Source: Vicia villosa (taxonomy: Eukaryota; Streptophyta; Magnoliopsida; Fabales; Fabaceae). Taken from it: 64,000 nucleotides of DNA. The position numbers were made by a program, and so were the translations under genes. Positions within the stretch are counted from its first letter, which is position 1; the number at the start of each line of letters is the position of its first letter. Of the stretch, positions 49,594 through 61,080 are shown piece after piece. Under the pieces are notes generated by a model. That model searched no databases, was not told the DNA's origin, and saw only the letters and a program-made list of their open reading frames with translations. The stretch lies in the NCBI RefSeq assembly GCF_029867415.1, contig NC_081182.1:48075317-48139316 (forward strand), given 5' to 3'.

Positions 49594-49758
49594 CACGTGA
49601 GGTTTCATCTGGTACACAGATGCTGACGTGGCTACTTTGAGAAGAAGATAGTGTTGGAGAGTTAACGACGTGGCGTTTTTGGAGTGGAGGAGGAGATATT
49701 TTGCAAAAAATAAATAAATAAATAAATAAAAATTGTGGATTGTAACTTTGACACGTGG
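49594..49758. promoter_or_regulatory. ACGTG motif cluster upstream of SIGE
   Basis: CACGTG (49594-49599), GACGTGGC (49625-49632), GACGTGGC (49667-49674) and CACGTGG (49752-49758). These are G-box/ABRE-type cores bound by bZIP and related factors, located about 650-820 bp upstream of the ATG and close to the likely transcription start. Confidence 0.5.
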
Positions 49759-49759
49759 A

Positions 49760-50280
49760 TGATGGAAAATATTTGATTACTTTGTTGAGGCAAGAAATTA
49801 TATAAGAGGTGTTGTGATGAATACGTAGCATGTTATAAACCGTGGTTTTTTGTCCACGTTTGATAGCGTTCATCCATGGCCTTTCTAAAACAAAAGTCTC
49901 ATTATTAATAGTTTAGTTTAGTTTTATTTTAATTTCTTTGATGTAAGAAAAACATTACTTTTATTTTAAGAAAAAAAAGATTACTTTAATTTTAAATCAT
50001 AGAATGAGTGAATTTTGAGTGATTTAGTTAATTTCGCTATGATAAGAAAAGTAAGTGATAACGTGACAGGTCATTTGAGGTAGGACAAAAAAGATGAGTT
50101 TTCAAATTTTAAAAAATTACAATTGTAATTAAAAAAATGAAAAAAACTAACAAGTAGGTAGATGTGTGTTACAATCAAATGAGAGACCAAGAGAGACAAA
50201 CCAAGCGAGATGGATCGTCGTGAGTCCAAGGAGAAGGAGAGTAGGAGGGTCGGAGTAAGACTAATCATTTCGCATTACTA
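49760..50280. other. AT-rich spacer
   Basis: No gene; ORFs here lack recognisable domains. Confidence 0.5.
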
Positions 50281-51342
50281 ATAGAAAAAATAACCACGTG
50301 TTACGTGAATAATTTGTCATCAGACATTAATGAGAAAGAAGTAGGGAGAATATTTGAAATATGAGGAAGGGTAATAGATGTGTACATCGTCAAAAAGAGA
50401 AACAAGCTGGGGAGGATTTTTGCATCTGTAAGGTTTGAAGGTGTCAAAGATGAGGTATGGCTAGAGAATCAAATGAAGGATATATGTTTCAGCTACTATA
50501 AGGTGTGGGCATATATTTTAAAATTCTTTAGACCTGATAAACCAGTGAAATCGAAGAGCTTTATCATAGATAGAAAAGAAGTACAAGAGTCTAGAAGAGG
50601 AGAGTATGTTCAAGGAAATAGAAAATGATATATGGATGAAAGATCGAGACTGTGGATGAGCATGAGAAAGGATGAAAAACATATACATAGGAACTATTAA
50701 TCAAAGGCTAATCAATGAAGGAATCGTCACTCTAAAAGAAATACCCATGTGGGAGAAAAAGTTTTCATTAAAACAGTTGAAGATTAAGATTTTAGAACTT
50801 TGATGAAGGAATCCAAAACTATATTTAATCTGTTGTTCTTAGTGGTTTGAAAATGGGAACCTCGAGACGTTGGAGGGGCGAGATACATATGGTACTAGAT
50901 GTATGTGGTTTCCATACATGCAAGGAAGAGGAACATATTCTCGGTATTGACAACATCTTTTGGTAGGTTCATCAAGCTAGACCCAGTGACGGAAAGCATG
51001 CAGAGACTGGATGTGTCAAGGGTGCACGTAAGAACACGAAAAATGGAGTTTATTAATAAGGTGGTAAAAATCCATATTAATAATAAATGTTTCGTAATTA
51101 GAATTACAGAGGAACTGTGTGAATGTTCATGTGTAGAAAATGAAAGGAATAGTATGGAAGGGATGGAACTTGAAGAAGGATTTGGTAATGAAGATTCAGA
51201 TTCTTCCTTCATTTTTCCATCAATGGCGTCTATAATTATGATCAATTAATGAGTGAATCAAGGCATACAGTTAATAATATTTTAGGGATCGATAATAAAA
51301 CATAACTGGAGAGTCAAAAGGAAATAAATCAGACTTTTATTG

Positions 51343-51344
51343 AA

Positions 51345-51389
<45 letters not shown>

Positions 51390-51406
51390 AGAGAGAGAGA
51401 GAGAGG
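51343..51406. repeat. (GA)n microsatellite, imperfect
   Basis: GA dinucleotides with GGGA interruptions. Confidence 0.93.
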
Positions 51407-51446
51407 CAGTATCAATGGGGCAAAAAGTATCGCTTTAAATGAGAGA

Positions 51447-51647
51447 GTCAGTATCGATATTGGCTCAAGGAAAAAATCAATCAAGTCATTGGAGGTGGAA
51501 AATAAGATAGGCGGTCCCACAATAGGAGTTAATGGTGGTCAAAAAAAATGAGATAGTCAGTATCGATATTGGCTCAAGGAAAAAATCAATCAAGTCATTG
51601 GAGGTGGAAAATAAGATAGGCGGTCCCACAATAGGAGTTAATGGTGG
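51447..51647. repeat. Perfect 92-bp direct repeat, two copies
   Basis: 51447-51538 and 51556-51647 read identically, separated by 17 bp. Confidence 0.93.
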
Positions 51648-51989
51648 GTTCACTAAGGAGAATCCAAAAGAAGATGTGGGCGAAAATCACCATAAAAGCC
51701 CTAGCCTATTTGTTGGTCCGAAGAAGGTAGAAAATAATATTGAAAACCTTGGCCATAATACAAATAGGGAATAAGGAGCGGCAAGAGAAAAAGCATTAAG
51801 TAAAAATAGAGAAGGGAATGATTTTGATAGAGGAGAAACTCATAAAATACAAGATCATAAAAGAAAAAAAAAGCAGTAAAGGTAACGAATGTTATCGAGG
51901 AAGATATTAGCGTTAATGGAGAACAAGAAAAGAGACCAAAATATTTACTAGAATTTATCTTAACTGCTTTAGATTTAAAAGGGAAAAGG

Positions 51990-53460
51990 ATGGAAAATAC
52001 CGAGCAAGAACAAAGTTGTCGCGCCACGAAAAAATACAGAGTCGCCACCGAACTTTATTTATTTCAAAGGAAAGAGAAAATATCGAGAAAACGCCTAAAG
52101 TGAAAGAAAATGGTCTCGCAATCAAATTCGGGTTCATGAATCGATTATGCAAAGGGAAGGTATTAATACCCCTCACATCTGTTGTACTCAACGGGAACCG
52201 TTTTGTTTGTTTTGCGTGTAAGGGTGTTTTATCTAAAGGTTAATTGTTATTAATGATTTATTGGAATTAATTTAAAGGTAAAAAAGTTTGTAATTAGTGT
52301 GCTCACCTCGGTTTTGAAACCTCGTGCCTACGTATCTCCATAGTGCAATGAAGAAATCAGAGCCTTGTAGTTCGTGGGTAGAAAATAGTGTTTGTTGGTT
52401 GTTTTTAATGGACGATGTTAACGTTCGCGTTCTAGCAGTTAAACATTGCTTGTATGCTCGCATGTGAGGCTTAAGTGTTGTTTGTATTGCGGTAGAACGG
52501 AAATAACATGTCTTTTCTGAAATGGTTTTTTATTGAAAGCCCTAAGACAAAAATGAAGTTTGATTGGTTGAAGGTTAATTATTAGGAGACATATAGTAGA
52601 TGATCCCCAAAGACTGCGGGTATCTAGATATACAGGGAACCGGGAAGAATACACCACCAATCCCTTTTTCATCCTTTGATTACAAACAAATTGCCTTGAT
52701 TTGAATCGCACTAAAGTCTATGAATGAAAGTGAATGCTTTGGACAACTAGGTCATATGTCTCGTATCCAAAGATATTCAAAATAAAGATAGGAATACACC
52801 CTCTCATTCATAGCGTATGATTCACATCGTATTTTTTTAGTATTTTTAAATTTATTAGCAAAAATAAAGAGTTTTAGTCTTAATAGAGAAGAAAAATAAA
52901 ATGATTAAAAAATAAAGAGTTCGTAATGTTGTTATGCAATTATTTTACCTCTTTTTAGGGATTTTTGTCAGAGAAAAGCCCTATAAGAACATGCATTGAT
53001 TTTGGTTAAAGTACTAATTCTAATTTAATTTACCAAGTATTGCTACTTAATTAATTAAATTAAAAGATACCTAAGGGAGCATGAAAAATTAAAGGGCAAA
53101 TACAATTCATCCACAAGAAAAAGAAGTAATAATTCATGAATTAAAAGAAGCATAATAAACATTAAAACAAGATTACAAACCCTATTTTTTTTATTAGATA
53201 CTAATTTTATTCTAACCAAGAATTAACTCTAAAATTAATATCTTAATTAGAAATGATTAAAAACCAAATGTCTTTTTCTTCATTTTTCTAAAAAAAACCC
53301 AAAAGAAAATTAGTTATCAAATTCTCTAAAAGAATAAATTTTAAAAGAAATAAAATTAGACCCGCTGCCAAGGGGTTTGAAACTGAAAAAAGGTATGAAA
53401 TAGCAATAGAGGGCGTTGGGCTCAAAAGTCAGACCCAATGTTTATTCAATTTAAACAGAT
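51990..53460 (+). other. Ogre/Tat-like LTR-element noncoding fragment
   Basis: Contains CAGAGTCGCCACCGAAC near 52029, then GGAAAGAGAAAATATCGAG, and GATTATGCAAAGGGAAGG near 52144, strings I associate with LTR/leader regions of legume Ogre-like Gypsy elements. The first and last also occur in altered form at 57000-57110 in this window. No gag-pol coding was found; the rest is AT-rich. Confidence 0.45.
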
Positions 53461-53522
53461 GGGTGTGATTAGGGAATTTCTCATTGCACCCATATACCTC
53501 CTCACAAATCCGTGGTGAAAAC

Positions 53523-53956
53523 TAGGGGTGTGCAAAATATCTGGTTTTAATTTCCAAATCCATAACCAAACCTAAACCACTTTTAAATATCCGGATATAA
53601 TTGAATGGTTATTAACCGGTTTAGTTATTAATGGTTTGGTTATCCATTCATATAATCCGGATATAATTAAATGGTTATTAACCGGTTAAATTATTTTGGA
53701 TTCGGTTATAATCCGGTTATTATCCAAATCCAAATATTTTAATTTTCAAAATATTAATTTTTTTTTGAAAAAAAATATTTTCGGAAAAAATAATTTTTAA
53801 AACTGGATTTTTTTAAAAAACCGGTTATATAATCATAACCAAATTTATAACCAGTTTGAATTAAAATGTGGTTATGGTTATAAATCCAAACCATTTAAAT
53901 GGTTTTAAAATGGTTATGGTTTAGTTTTTGATAATAACCAACCATGCACACCCCTA
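53523..53956. mobile_element. hAT-type MITE, 434 bp
   Basis: Perfect 12-bp inverted ends TAGGGGTGTGCA and TGCACACCCCTA, with perfect 8-bp duplication GTGAAAAC (53515-53522 and 53957-53964). The interior is made of repeated CCGGATATAAT/AACCGGTTAT-type motifs without coding capacity. Confidence 0.93.
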
Positions 53957-54591
53957 GTGAAAACCCCAAAATATCCCTATAATTCAGATATGCGTATCCA
54001 AAGACATTTTTTTTTTAAAAAGTGACTTCGCATATGCACATCCGAAGTCATCATTTTTTTAAAAAAATGTGTCTTCGGATATGCATATCCGAAATAATTT
54101 GGAGTATTTCACAAAATGCAAACAGCCAGCCCACTCTTTGCATTCTCTTCAAACACCAAATTTTCACTTCTAACCAATTTTTACCAAGTCCCATTCAAGC
54201 ATTCCTATTCTACAACTTCCATTCAAGCATTCCTAAAAGTTCAAAGCTCATTTCAAGTTCTACTCAAAGCTTCACAAATTTGTAACTTTCCTCTACTTCT
54301 ACCTCTAGCTAAAAGTTGTTATTAGGATTGTTAGGTATTAGGATAATGTGTAGGTTGAAGTTATTGTAGTTCAATGATAGTGTTTAGATGGAAAAATTGG
54401 ATTTTGAATGACTTAGCGCAAGAAATGGAAGTTTGTCAAAAATGGTTGTTCACGGGTTATTCCAGAAGTGCATATCCAAAATAACCTCTAACCAATTTCA
54501 GATATGCACTTCCAAAATGTTCTCTAAGTTGTTTTTTTTTATTTTTCAAATCTGTTTCATTAATCATACCAATGACATTTTTTCAGGAAAA

Positions 54592-55735
54592 TGGATGACA
54601 ACCAGGCACCGACCGATCGACTTAGATAGGAGAAGCTAACCCAGACAGCCTCAGCTCGGCGCGAGATAGCCGCATAGTAAGTAGTGACTTGGGGACAGGG
54701 TCGAGTCCGAGTCCAAGTCTAATTCCAAATGGAAGAAACGCCTACAAGATCCTTATCTCCACCGAGGAGTCGGTTGCCTCAGGCGTCTTTCCCTCGTGAG
54801 GTTAGTCGGGAGGAGGAGGAGGATGTACCTAAGGTTCACCCTAAGCACGATGAGGATGCTAAGGACGCACATGAGGGTGGCTACCTGGAAGGGCCTTCAG
54901 ACACGTCCGTCTTGATATATTATCATGATCATGCCGTTGTCGACGAGGTTGTTTTTTTATTGCACTTTTTAATTTAAACGGTTTACTTACAAATAGTTGA
55001 AATGAATTTAAACAATTTATCTAGGATCCAACAATAACTAACATTCTTGTTTTTTTTGTGACAGTAACGGATGCCCATAAAATTTGTGAGGTTACTGGAC
55101 CATTCCCGGATACAGAGGGAGATTATTGTACCATTCCCGGATACAGAGGATTTAGGCCATCAAGTGAATGGTGGATTATCTGGTCATGGACCCATATATG
55201 GCCTATTATGAGTGTAGGACGATGAATGGGGCGCATGTCCGGTTTCCACCCTGAAGAAGATTTATGAGCACCACTTGGTGGCGGCAGCTGGGGCTGAGGA
55301 TGAGGAGGATGGGGTTTTTGTTGAGTACCACTGAGCCTGTGCTTTGCGGCGTTGGTTCATGTTCTTGGTTGGCACGCCCCTCTTTATGGACAAAAGTGAA
55401 ACCTACATGGACGTGACATACCTCTGGTACTTTATGGATTTGTGTACAATTTATGAGTGAAAGTGGGGGGCCGTCATTCTGGTATACATACACCAGAAGC
55501 TGAATGAAGCATACAACTGGAGGACCAGACAGTTGACTGGATCTTGCACACTCCTCACGGTACATTTATTTTTAATTATATAACATTTAATCTGTTATTT
55601 GTTAAGTTGTACTAACATATTTTCATAATTGTGTTTCAGAGCTGGATCATCTCTTGCTTCCACCACATTCATGGCTACGATCCTGATCCGTTGTACATTG
55701 ACGACATGCCTAGGGTTGCACGATACGTCCTTTAT
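54592..55735 (+). pseudogene. Plant mobile domain (PMD) protein, broken
   Basis: Begins MDDNQAPTDRLR at 54592, has several stops, then the acidic SREEEEDVPKVHPKHDED. The PMD core appears at about 55345-55560: WFMFLVGTPLFMDKSETY, MDVTYLWYFMDLC, VILVYIHQKLNEAYNWRT and GSCTLLT. A GT-AG intron, CACG|GTACATTT ... GTTTCAG|AGC (about 55560-55639), joins to SWIISCFHHIHGYD. PMD proteins of this kind (protein-phosphatase-7-long-form-like) are frequent in plant transposons. Frameshifts and stops make it nonfunctional. Confidence 0.7.
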
Positions 55736-55920
55736 CATCATGTCCTAACTCAATTTCATCTACCACCTGAGCATTTAATATAGTATGCTCCATATATAAA
55801 TCTATCAACTCGTGTCCATTCACATCTTTAGCAAAATGAAGAACATCAACATCATTATTCAAAGATATAAGACCACAAGAAAAACTAAACCTGAGGTTAT
55901 AGTACCACATACACTTTATT
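55728..55920 (-). pseudogene. PB1-like N-terminal fragment of another MULE gene
   Basis: Minus-strand MWYYNLRFSFSCGLISLNNDVDVLHFA and GHELIDLYMEHTILN resemble the PB1-like region (GL.PL..D.DV ... .DVYVEH) at the N-terminus of some legume MULE transposase proteins. Only about 60 codons remain, and it abuts the PMD relic in the opposite orientation. Confidence 0.45.
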
Positions 55921-56980
55921 TTCTAATAATCCTCATTTTTTTTACCAAACTCCCCAATTGCATATATCACGTATAATCAACATCTAACTTCCAAATCATT
56001 TTTGAGGCCCCCCTTTAACATACCATTTAACAAGTGTCTCAACTAGTTCCCCCTATGGTGTATCCTTAACCTAATATTTTTACTTTGAACTGGCTTGGGA
56101 AACAATAAAAAATAAATCAACTTACTTAACCATATTTGACCATAACATAACTTTTAGACAATAAAACAAGTGGGACAACATGAAAACATAAACACCATAT
56201 TTGACCATAACATAACATTTAGACAATAAAACAAGTGGGACAACATGAAAACATAAACAAATTCAACAATTTAGGTTTACTGCATGCACCATAGAATAGG
56301 AAATGGGACCATAAATACATATTTGACACAATACTTCAATTCTTCGTTGCTATCACAAAGTGAATGAGCTTTTGTCATTTTTGAGCAATTCACAAAGTAT
56401 AAATTGAGTTGTGCTTGAGCTTCGATTACTTCAAAAATAGAAAGAAAAAAAAAACAGACATGAGCAAAGATTTAACTGACAACAACAATGAAGATTAATG
56501 ATTATTGAACAAGGAAGATACTTTTTTTTTTCTGGGAATTGCTCGTTCACAAATTTTAGGGTTTAGACAAAGAAGGAAGAATGAAAAAGATTACGGATTT
56601 AATGGATAATGAAATATAAATTTGGATTATGTGTATTTTTAAAAATATTAACCAATTTAATTATATTACATGGAAGTGTCTACTTATATGGCGCCACAAT
56701 CAGTGTTTTAAAACATGGACCTTTCCGTCCGGTCAAACTTGTTATAATGTGAACTAAAGGATAAAGCGGTCAAGTAAGGTCATCAGACCATAGTTGCAAT
56801 TGACCCGATGAAAATCGATGTGACCAGTTTATGTTTTTTTTAGCTTAATTATAATTTTGATTCCCTTATATTCATTTTTTTAAAGTCTTGGTTCCCCTGA
56901 TTTAAAATCCAATTTTATTAATGATTATAATTATGTTAATTATTTATAATAACTATAATACGGTGAACTGACTTTTTATC
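55921..56980. other. Gene-free region with a 65-bp tandem duplication
   Basis: No coding region. A 65-bp unit is repeated at 56129-56193 and 56194-56258 with one mismatch. The rest is AT-rich. Confidence 0.6.
56129..56258. repeat. 65-bp tandem duplication, two copies
   Basis: Unit begins ACCATATTTGACCATAAC; copies differ at one base (AACTTTT versus AACATTT). Confidence 0.93.
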
Positions 56981-56984
56981 GAGA

Positions 56985-59900
56985 TGTTGCGGTAAGCAAG
57001 AGTCGCCACCGACTTTTATTTTATCCAAACAAGTTAGAAAGGCTAAAAGAAACAGGAAAAACCTTTTAAATAAAATAGGGTTCGGGGGGTAATTATGCAA
57101 AGGGAATGTGTAAGGCACCCTTTGCATCCATGGTTTTCCATGGGCTCTTAATTGCTTTGCTCTTTGTTTGAAAAGAAATGTAGAAGAAAAAGAATAGGGA
57201 CTTTAGCTTGTAAATGAGCGTAGCCCTTTTGAAGGATTATGAGAAAGAATATAAAATTTTTAGAGCAAGGCAAAGCAATTAGGGGCAATTACCTTAAACT
57301 TAGATGATAGGTTTCTTTTAGCCTTTCAGGATGAAAGGGTCTATCCATGCCATGAGAGGGCAGGAAGCCTTTCGTTTGGATGTAAACGGGTCATCGCATT
57401 ATCGTTCGTCATAAGACTGACCCATGCCATAGAGAGGCAGGTAGTCTAAGGGAAGGATCAGAATAGCCTTTTTCGTAGGCAACCAGAGGATACCTCAACC
57501 TTTTCGAAGGCAACTTACGAGGGTCGAGATCATGTATATCGAAGGCAGCATCATTAGGGACCATGATCTTTAATCGAGGCAACATGGCTGAGGTATCCTC
57601 GTATTCGAGGGACTGGCTATTCTGCAAAGAAACACAAGGCAACAAGGCAACAGGCAACAGACAACAGGCAACAGAGAGGTTTACCCAAAAGTGTGCGTGT
57701 GTGCACCAATCACGTGATTATGTTCAGTTATGTTATCTTGTAAATTTACGTGATGCTAATTCAGTTAATAAGTTGCACTCCCTAGAATTACTAACCACGC
57801 AGTTTAATATAAACAGTAATAATGGGGAAGGGAAATTGCAACCAGCGAAGGAGAGGGGAGTTGAAACCAGCGGCATAAAATAAATGGGTTTGAAACAAGT
57901 AATAATATAATCGAGATTAGGGTTTAGGGTTACCGATACTCGATGCTTTGGCAACTGACAAACCCTGAAAAGGTGGGAAAAATGGCAAACAAAAGATGGG
58001 TGAGTGCATTATCGGTTCAGAGGCGAATATTGCTAAACCTAATAAAAATAAAGGATGAAGAAATCAAGAATAAATAAATACAAGGGCACTTAGCTTTGCA
58101 TTTTGGATTTGATCTGACATGGTTGGCAGTCGGAGGAAGCCTCGGGGGTAACCCTAAAAAATAACAGACAGAAAAGGAGTGAGCGTATGCACAGTTCAAA
58201 AAAAGTGCAGATGGTAAACCCTGAAATCAAAAGGAAACAAAATAGACTTTTCAAAAGAAATAGAATACTTAGCTTCGTATTTGACGTGGTGCATAGTCGG
58301 AATGTATTTGAAGAGTCAACCCTGAAAAGGCACAGAAAAAGAAATATTTCAGTGTATGGTTAGTTCTCGTAAGCCCTGATTAGGGCACAAGTTAGCCATG
58401 GTTAATAGAATGAAAAAACGAGCCAAATTAATTAATTATTGGTTTTCAACCTAATTAATTAAATCGGCGAAAATAAAATTTTTGATTAAATTACCTAAAC
58501 CTAATATCAATTAAAAATACTTACAATTAATTAAATGATTATACAATTAAATTAATTTAAACTTTTAATTTACTTAAATTAAATAAAATTATTAAAACAA
58601 ATTAATTAATAAATTATGAAATCAAAGTTATAAATGTTCTTATAAAAAAAAACTAAAAGAGTTTTAATTGAAAGAAATTTATAAAACAAATAAAGAGAAT
58701 AGAAGAAAATAAATAAAACCAAATTAATGCAATAAAATATAAAAGAAATTGGGACATAGCTGTTATCTGGCGTGGAAGGCCTTTGAGCGCTCATGGTGAG
58801 CCTGCAGATTTGTGATCGTTGGATCTGGAGATAGTATAATCTGAAGGCTCTGAGACGAGGGTGTATCGTGGGTCTTCGCGCATGCAAGTGTACTGGATCT
58901 GTTAAAACAAGAATTGGAAAATAAATATATATGGGGGTGGGGATCGAACCCACGCCCCTAACGATGTGTCAATCGTTAGCGACCATCTAACCACCTGCAA
59001 TTGATGTCAATAGCATGGAACATAATTAATATATATAAAACAAACAGAATGAATTTGAACGTCAATGAAAACACGCGCCCATATTTGAAAAGACGAATGA
59101 CATGGTGACACGTCCCTTCTTCTTCCTCAGACCGTCGTGTTAGGTCCCTCACCTTTACCCACAGACAAACGGCCATCACTATATGACCTGCACACACATA
59201 AACCTCATACAAGCAGTGAAAAGCAAAAGCGAACCGACGAATGAGTTCGTCTACCTCTCACGAACTCATGTATACCTGCAATTGGGGTCAATTCGTCTTA
59301 TATCATAAAACCCTAATTTAAGAACTCTAAACCTAACAATGGTGAATTACAATATAAGCACGCAAAGACCTAATTAACTTCCCAGAAACATTCATAACAT
59401 TATGCTAAACACGAATATATACACAAAACTCATTTATGATGCACCAACAGATGTAATCGAGAGGAAAGAAATTTGCGCAAACCGTGAGTATATACGTGAT
59501 ATTCTGAAGGCCTGGAACGTTTGTGATGGTTGGGACGGCTTCCACAATGATTCAAGAACGCGTGAGATCCTTTAAAAGTCTCTGAATCCCTTCCAATTTC
59601 CCAAACCGATTTCCACCTTTCTTGAGATTTTTTGAGCTTTTCACGTGTTGCATAGGGCTGCCAAAACCTCCCCTTATGATCTGATCATGTTGAGTACTTA
59701 TAGCACAATGATTTAGGTCAACAATATTGAACTAAATCTCTTCAAATCTTGAAATCACAATTTGGTTTAATCTTGATTTTGTAAGCTTTCCAAATATGGC
59801 CAATTTTGCATATTCTCTCACCAATCTCAATCTCCACGAATTTGGCTCAAAAATATGATTTTTTGGATGATTGGGAATAATTAGAAATCAACCCTAAATC

Positions 59901-61080
59901 ATATCTTCCATATTTTTGATTTATTTGATTTAAATTACATTTTTAATGAATAAAAATTCAATAAAAAATATAATAAAATCATAAAGGGCGTGGGAAAGGT
60001 TCTATGGGCCCTTAGTACTCTTTGGAACAAGTTTGGGTCATAAAAATATGGGCCCATTTGGAAAAGTTTCAAGTTTAGTGCTTATTTGCTTCACATTTTT
60101 CACTCAATTTCGTCCATCTTTGACAAGGCATATCTCACTCAATTTTTGAGGTATGAAAGTGTTCTAGGACTTTTTAGAAACCTTAGAGAGTCCTCTAACC
60201 AGTGTCTTTGGTCTCCTATCAAAATTATTTTCCATGCTCATTTTATATCCTTTTAAAAAAAGTGTCTTTTTGTTGACTTTTGAAAAGGACCTATAATGTT
60301 TTGGTCCATATCTCTCAAATGAAGCATTTTTGGACTTGGCATGTGAGACACAATTTTGTAGAGAATCAAATTTCCTTCAAAATGAGATTTGGAAGGAAAA
60401 TTTATGATGTTCCATGTGAGAGTTATGGCTGGTCAAAGTTCAGTTGCCTTTTCCTATGCAAAACCCTAATTTAGAAACTTTTTGATTTGTTGATTTTTGA
60501 TCTTTCCTTAATGAACCATGATCGATTCTTGATCAAATGGTGAATGATACTTCAATATGAGGATCTTGACAAAAAATCAGGAGTTTTGACTTTACTTTGA
60601 CCACAGTTGACTTTTAGGTTAACCTAGTCATCTGTTGATTTTTTTGAACAATTGAGTGACCAGTCTTTTGAGATGAGACTTGATATTTGTCATGGAGATG
60701 ATGGGAGCTATATTGAGCCATATGAGATGCCTTGGAGTCATTGATTCACTGACTTTCCTTTGGGTAAACCAAACCTTAGTTTCTGAGTTTTGTATAGGAG
60801 AGTATGTCTTAGAGCTTTGTGTATTGATTTGAATTTGTATAAGAGAAATTGTATGGGCAAATTTTGGGGTATGACAGCTGCCCCTGTTCAATTATCTTAA
60901 ACCTGAAGATGTAGAGTGGTTTGTGTACCGGTCGGAATCTGAAGGTGGAAGAGGATTGAACACTAGAATACCCAGGAATTTGCCCTAGCTGATGATGGAG
61001 GGACTTTTGTCGGGGATGGGCTTGAAGATGCCATCCAGTAGGGCATGCATTTAGATTATGTTTCAAGCGTTTGAGAAGTA
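56985..61080 (+). other. Noncoding part of an Ogre/Tat-like LTR element
   Basis: No gag-pol ORF on either strand. Landmarks: AAGAGTCGCCACCGAC near 57000 and AATTATGCAAAGGGAA near 57092 (shared with 52.0-52.2 kb); a (GGCAACA)-type run at 57638-57674; A/T-rich sequence 58400-58740; a tRNA-like segment at 58937-58997; and TTTGGGGTATGACAGCTGCCCC near 60862. I associate these strings with long noncoding/LTR parts of legume Gypsy elements, from memory. Confidence 0.45.
58937..58997 (-). other. tRNA-like remnant
   Basis: On the minus strand: a box-A-like TGGTTAGATGG, an 8-bp stem CTAACGAT/ATCGTTAG with a 6-base loop, and a perfect T-arm with GGTTCGATCCC (box B) closed by GTGGG/CCCAC. No matching acceptor stem is present, so it is not a functional tRNA gene; a tRNA-derived SINE head or relic is likelier. 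Confidence 0.55.

Larger units (their letters stand above)
50285..51775 (+). pseudogene. LINE ORF1 (RRM-type nucleic-acid-binding protein) relic
   Basis: An RRM-like start reads FNNLSSDINEKEVGRIFEI, a stop, then GRVIDVYIVKKRNKLG and FASVRFEGVKDE (50310-50460). It continues with CFSYYKVWAYILKFFRPDK. A later block at 50900-51250 shows FGRFIKLDPVT, LDVSRVHVRTR and FINKVVKIHINNKCFVIRI, as in the post-RRM part of plant L1 ORF1 proteins, followed by an acidic tail. The tail includes VGPKKVENN near 51715 and contains a (GA)n run and a perfect 92-bp duplication. Stops and frameshifts separate the blocks, and no endonuclease or RT follows. Confidence 0.7.
53465..55735 (+). mobile_element. MULE-like element remnant carrying a plant-mobile-domain gene
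   Basis: Self-complementary 20-mers near the left end (53983, 54027, 54074; core TTCGGATATGCATATCCGAA) and at 54459 and 54497 resemble the subterminal repeats of the MULE at 28.6-33.1 kb. The text AAAACCCCAAAATATCCCT around the hAT MITE matches AAAACCCCAAAATACCCCT at that MULE's right end. The right end of this element was not found. Confidence 0.5.

Noticed and set aside
58937..58997. Functional tRNA gene
   Set aside because: The T-arm is good but there is no complementary acceptor stem, and the anticodon arm is abnormal (8-bp stem, 6-base loop).
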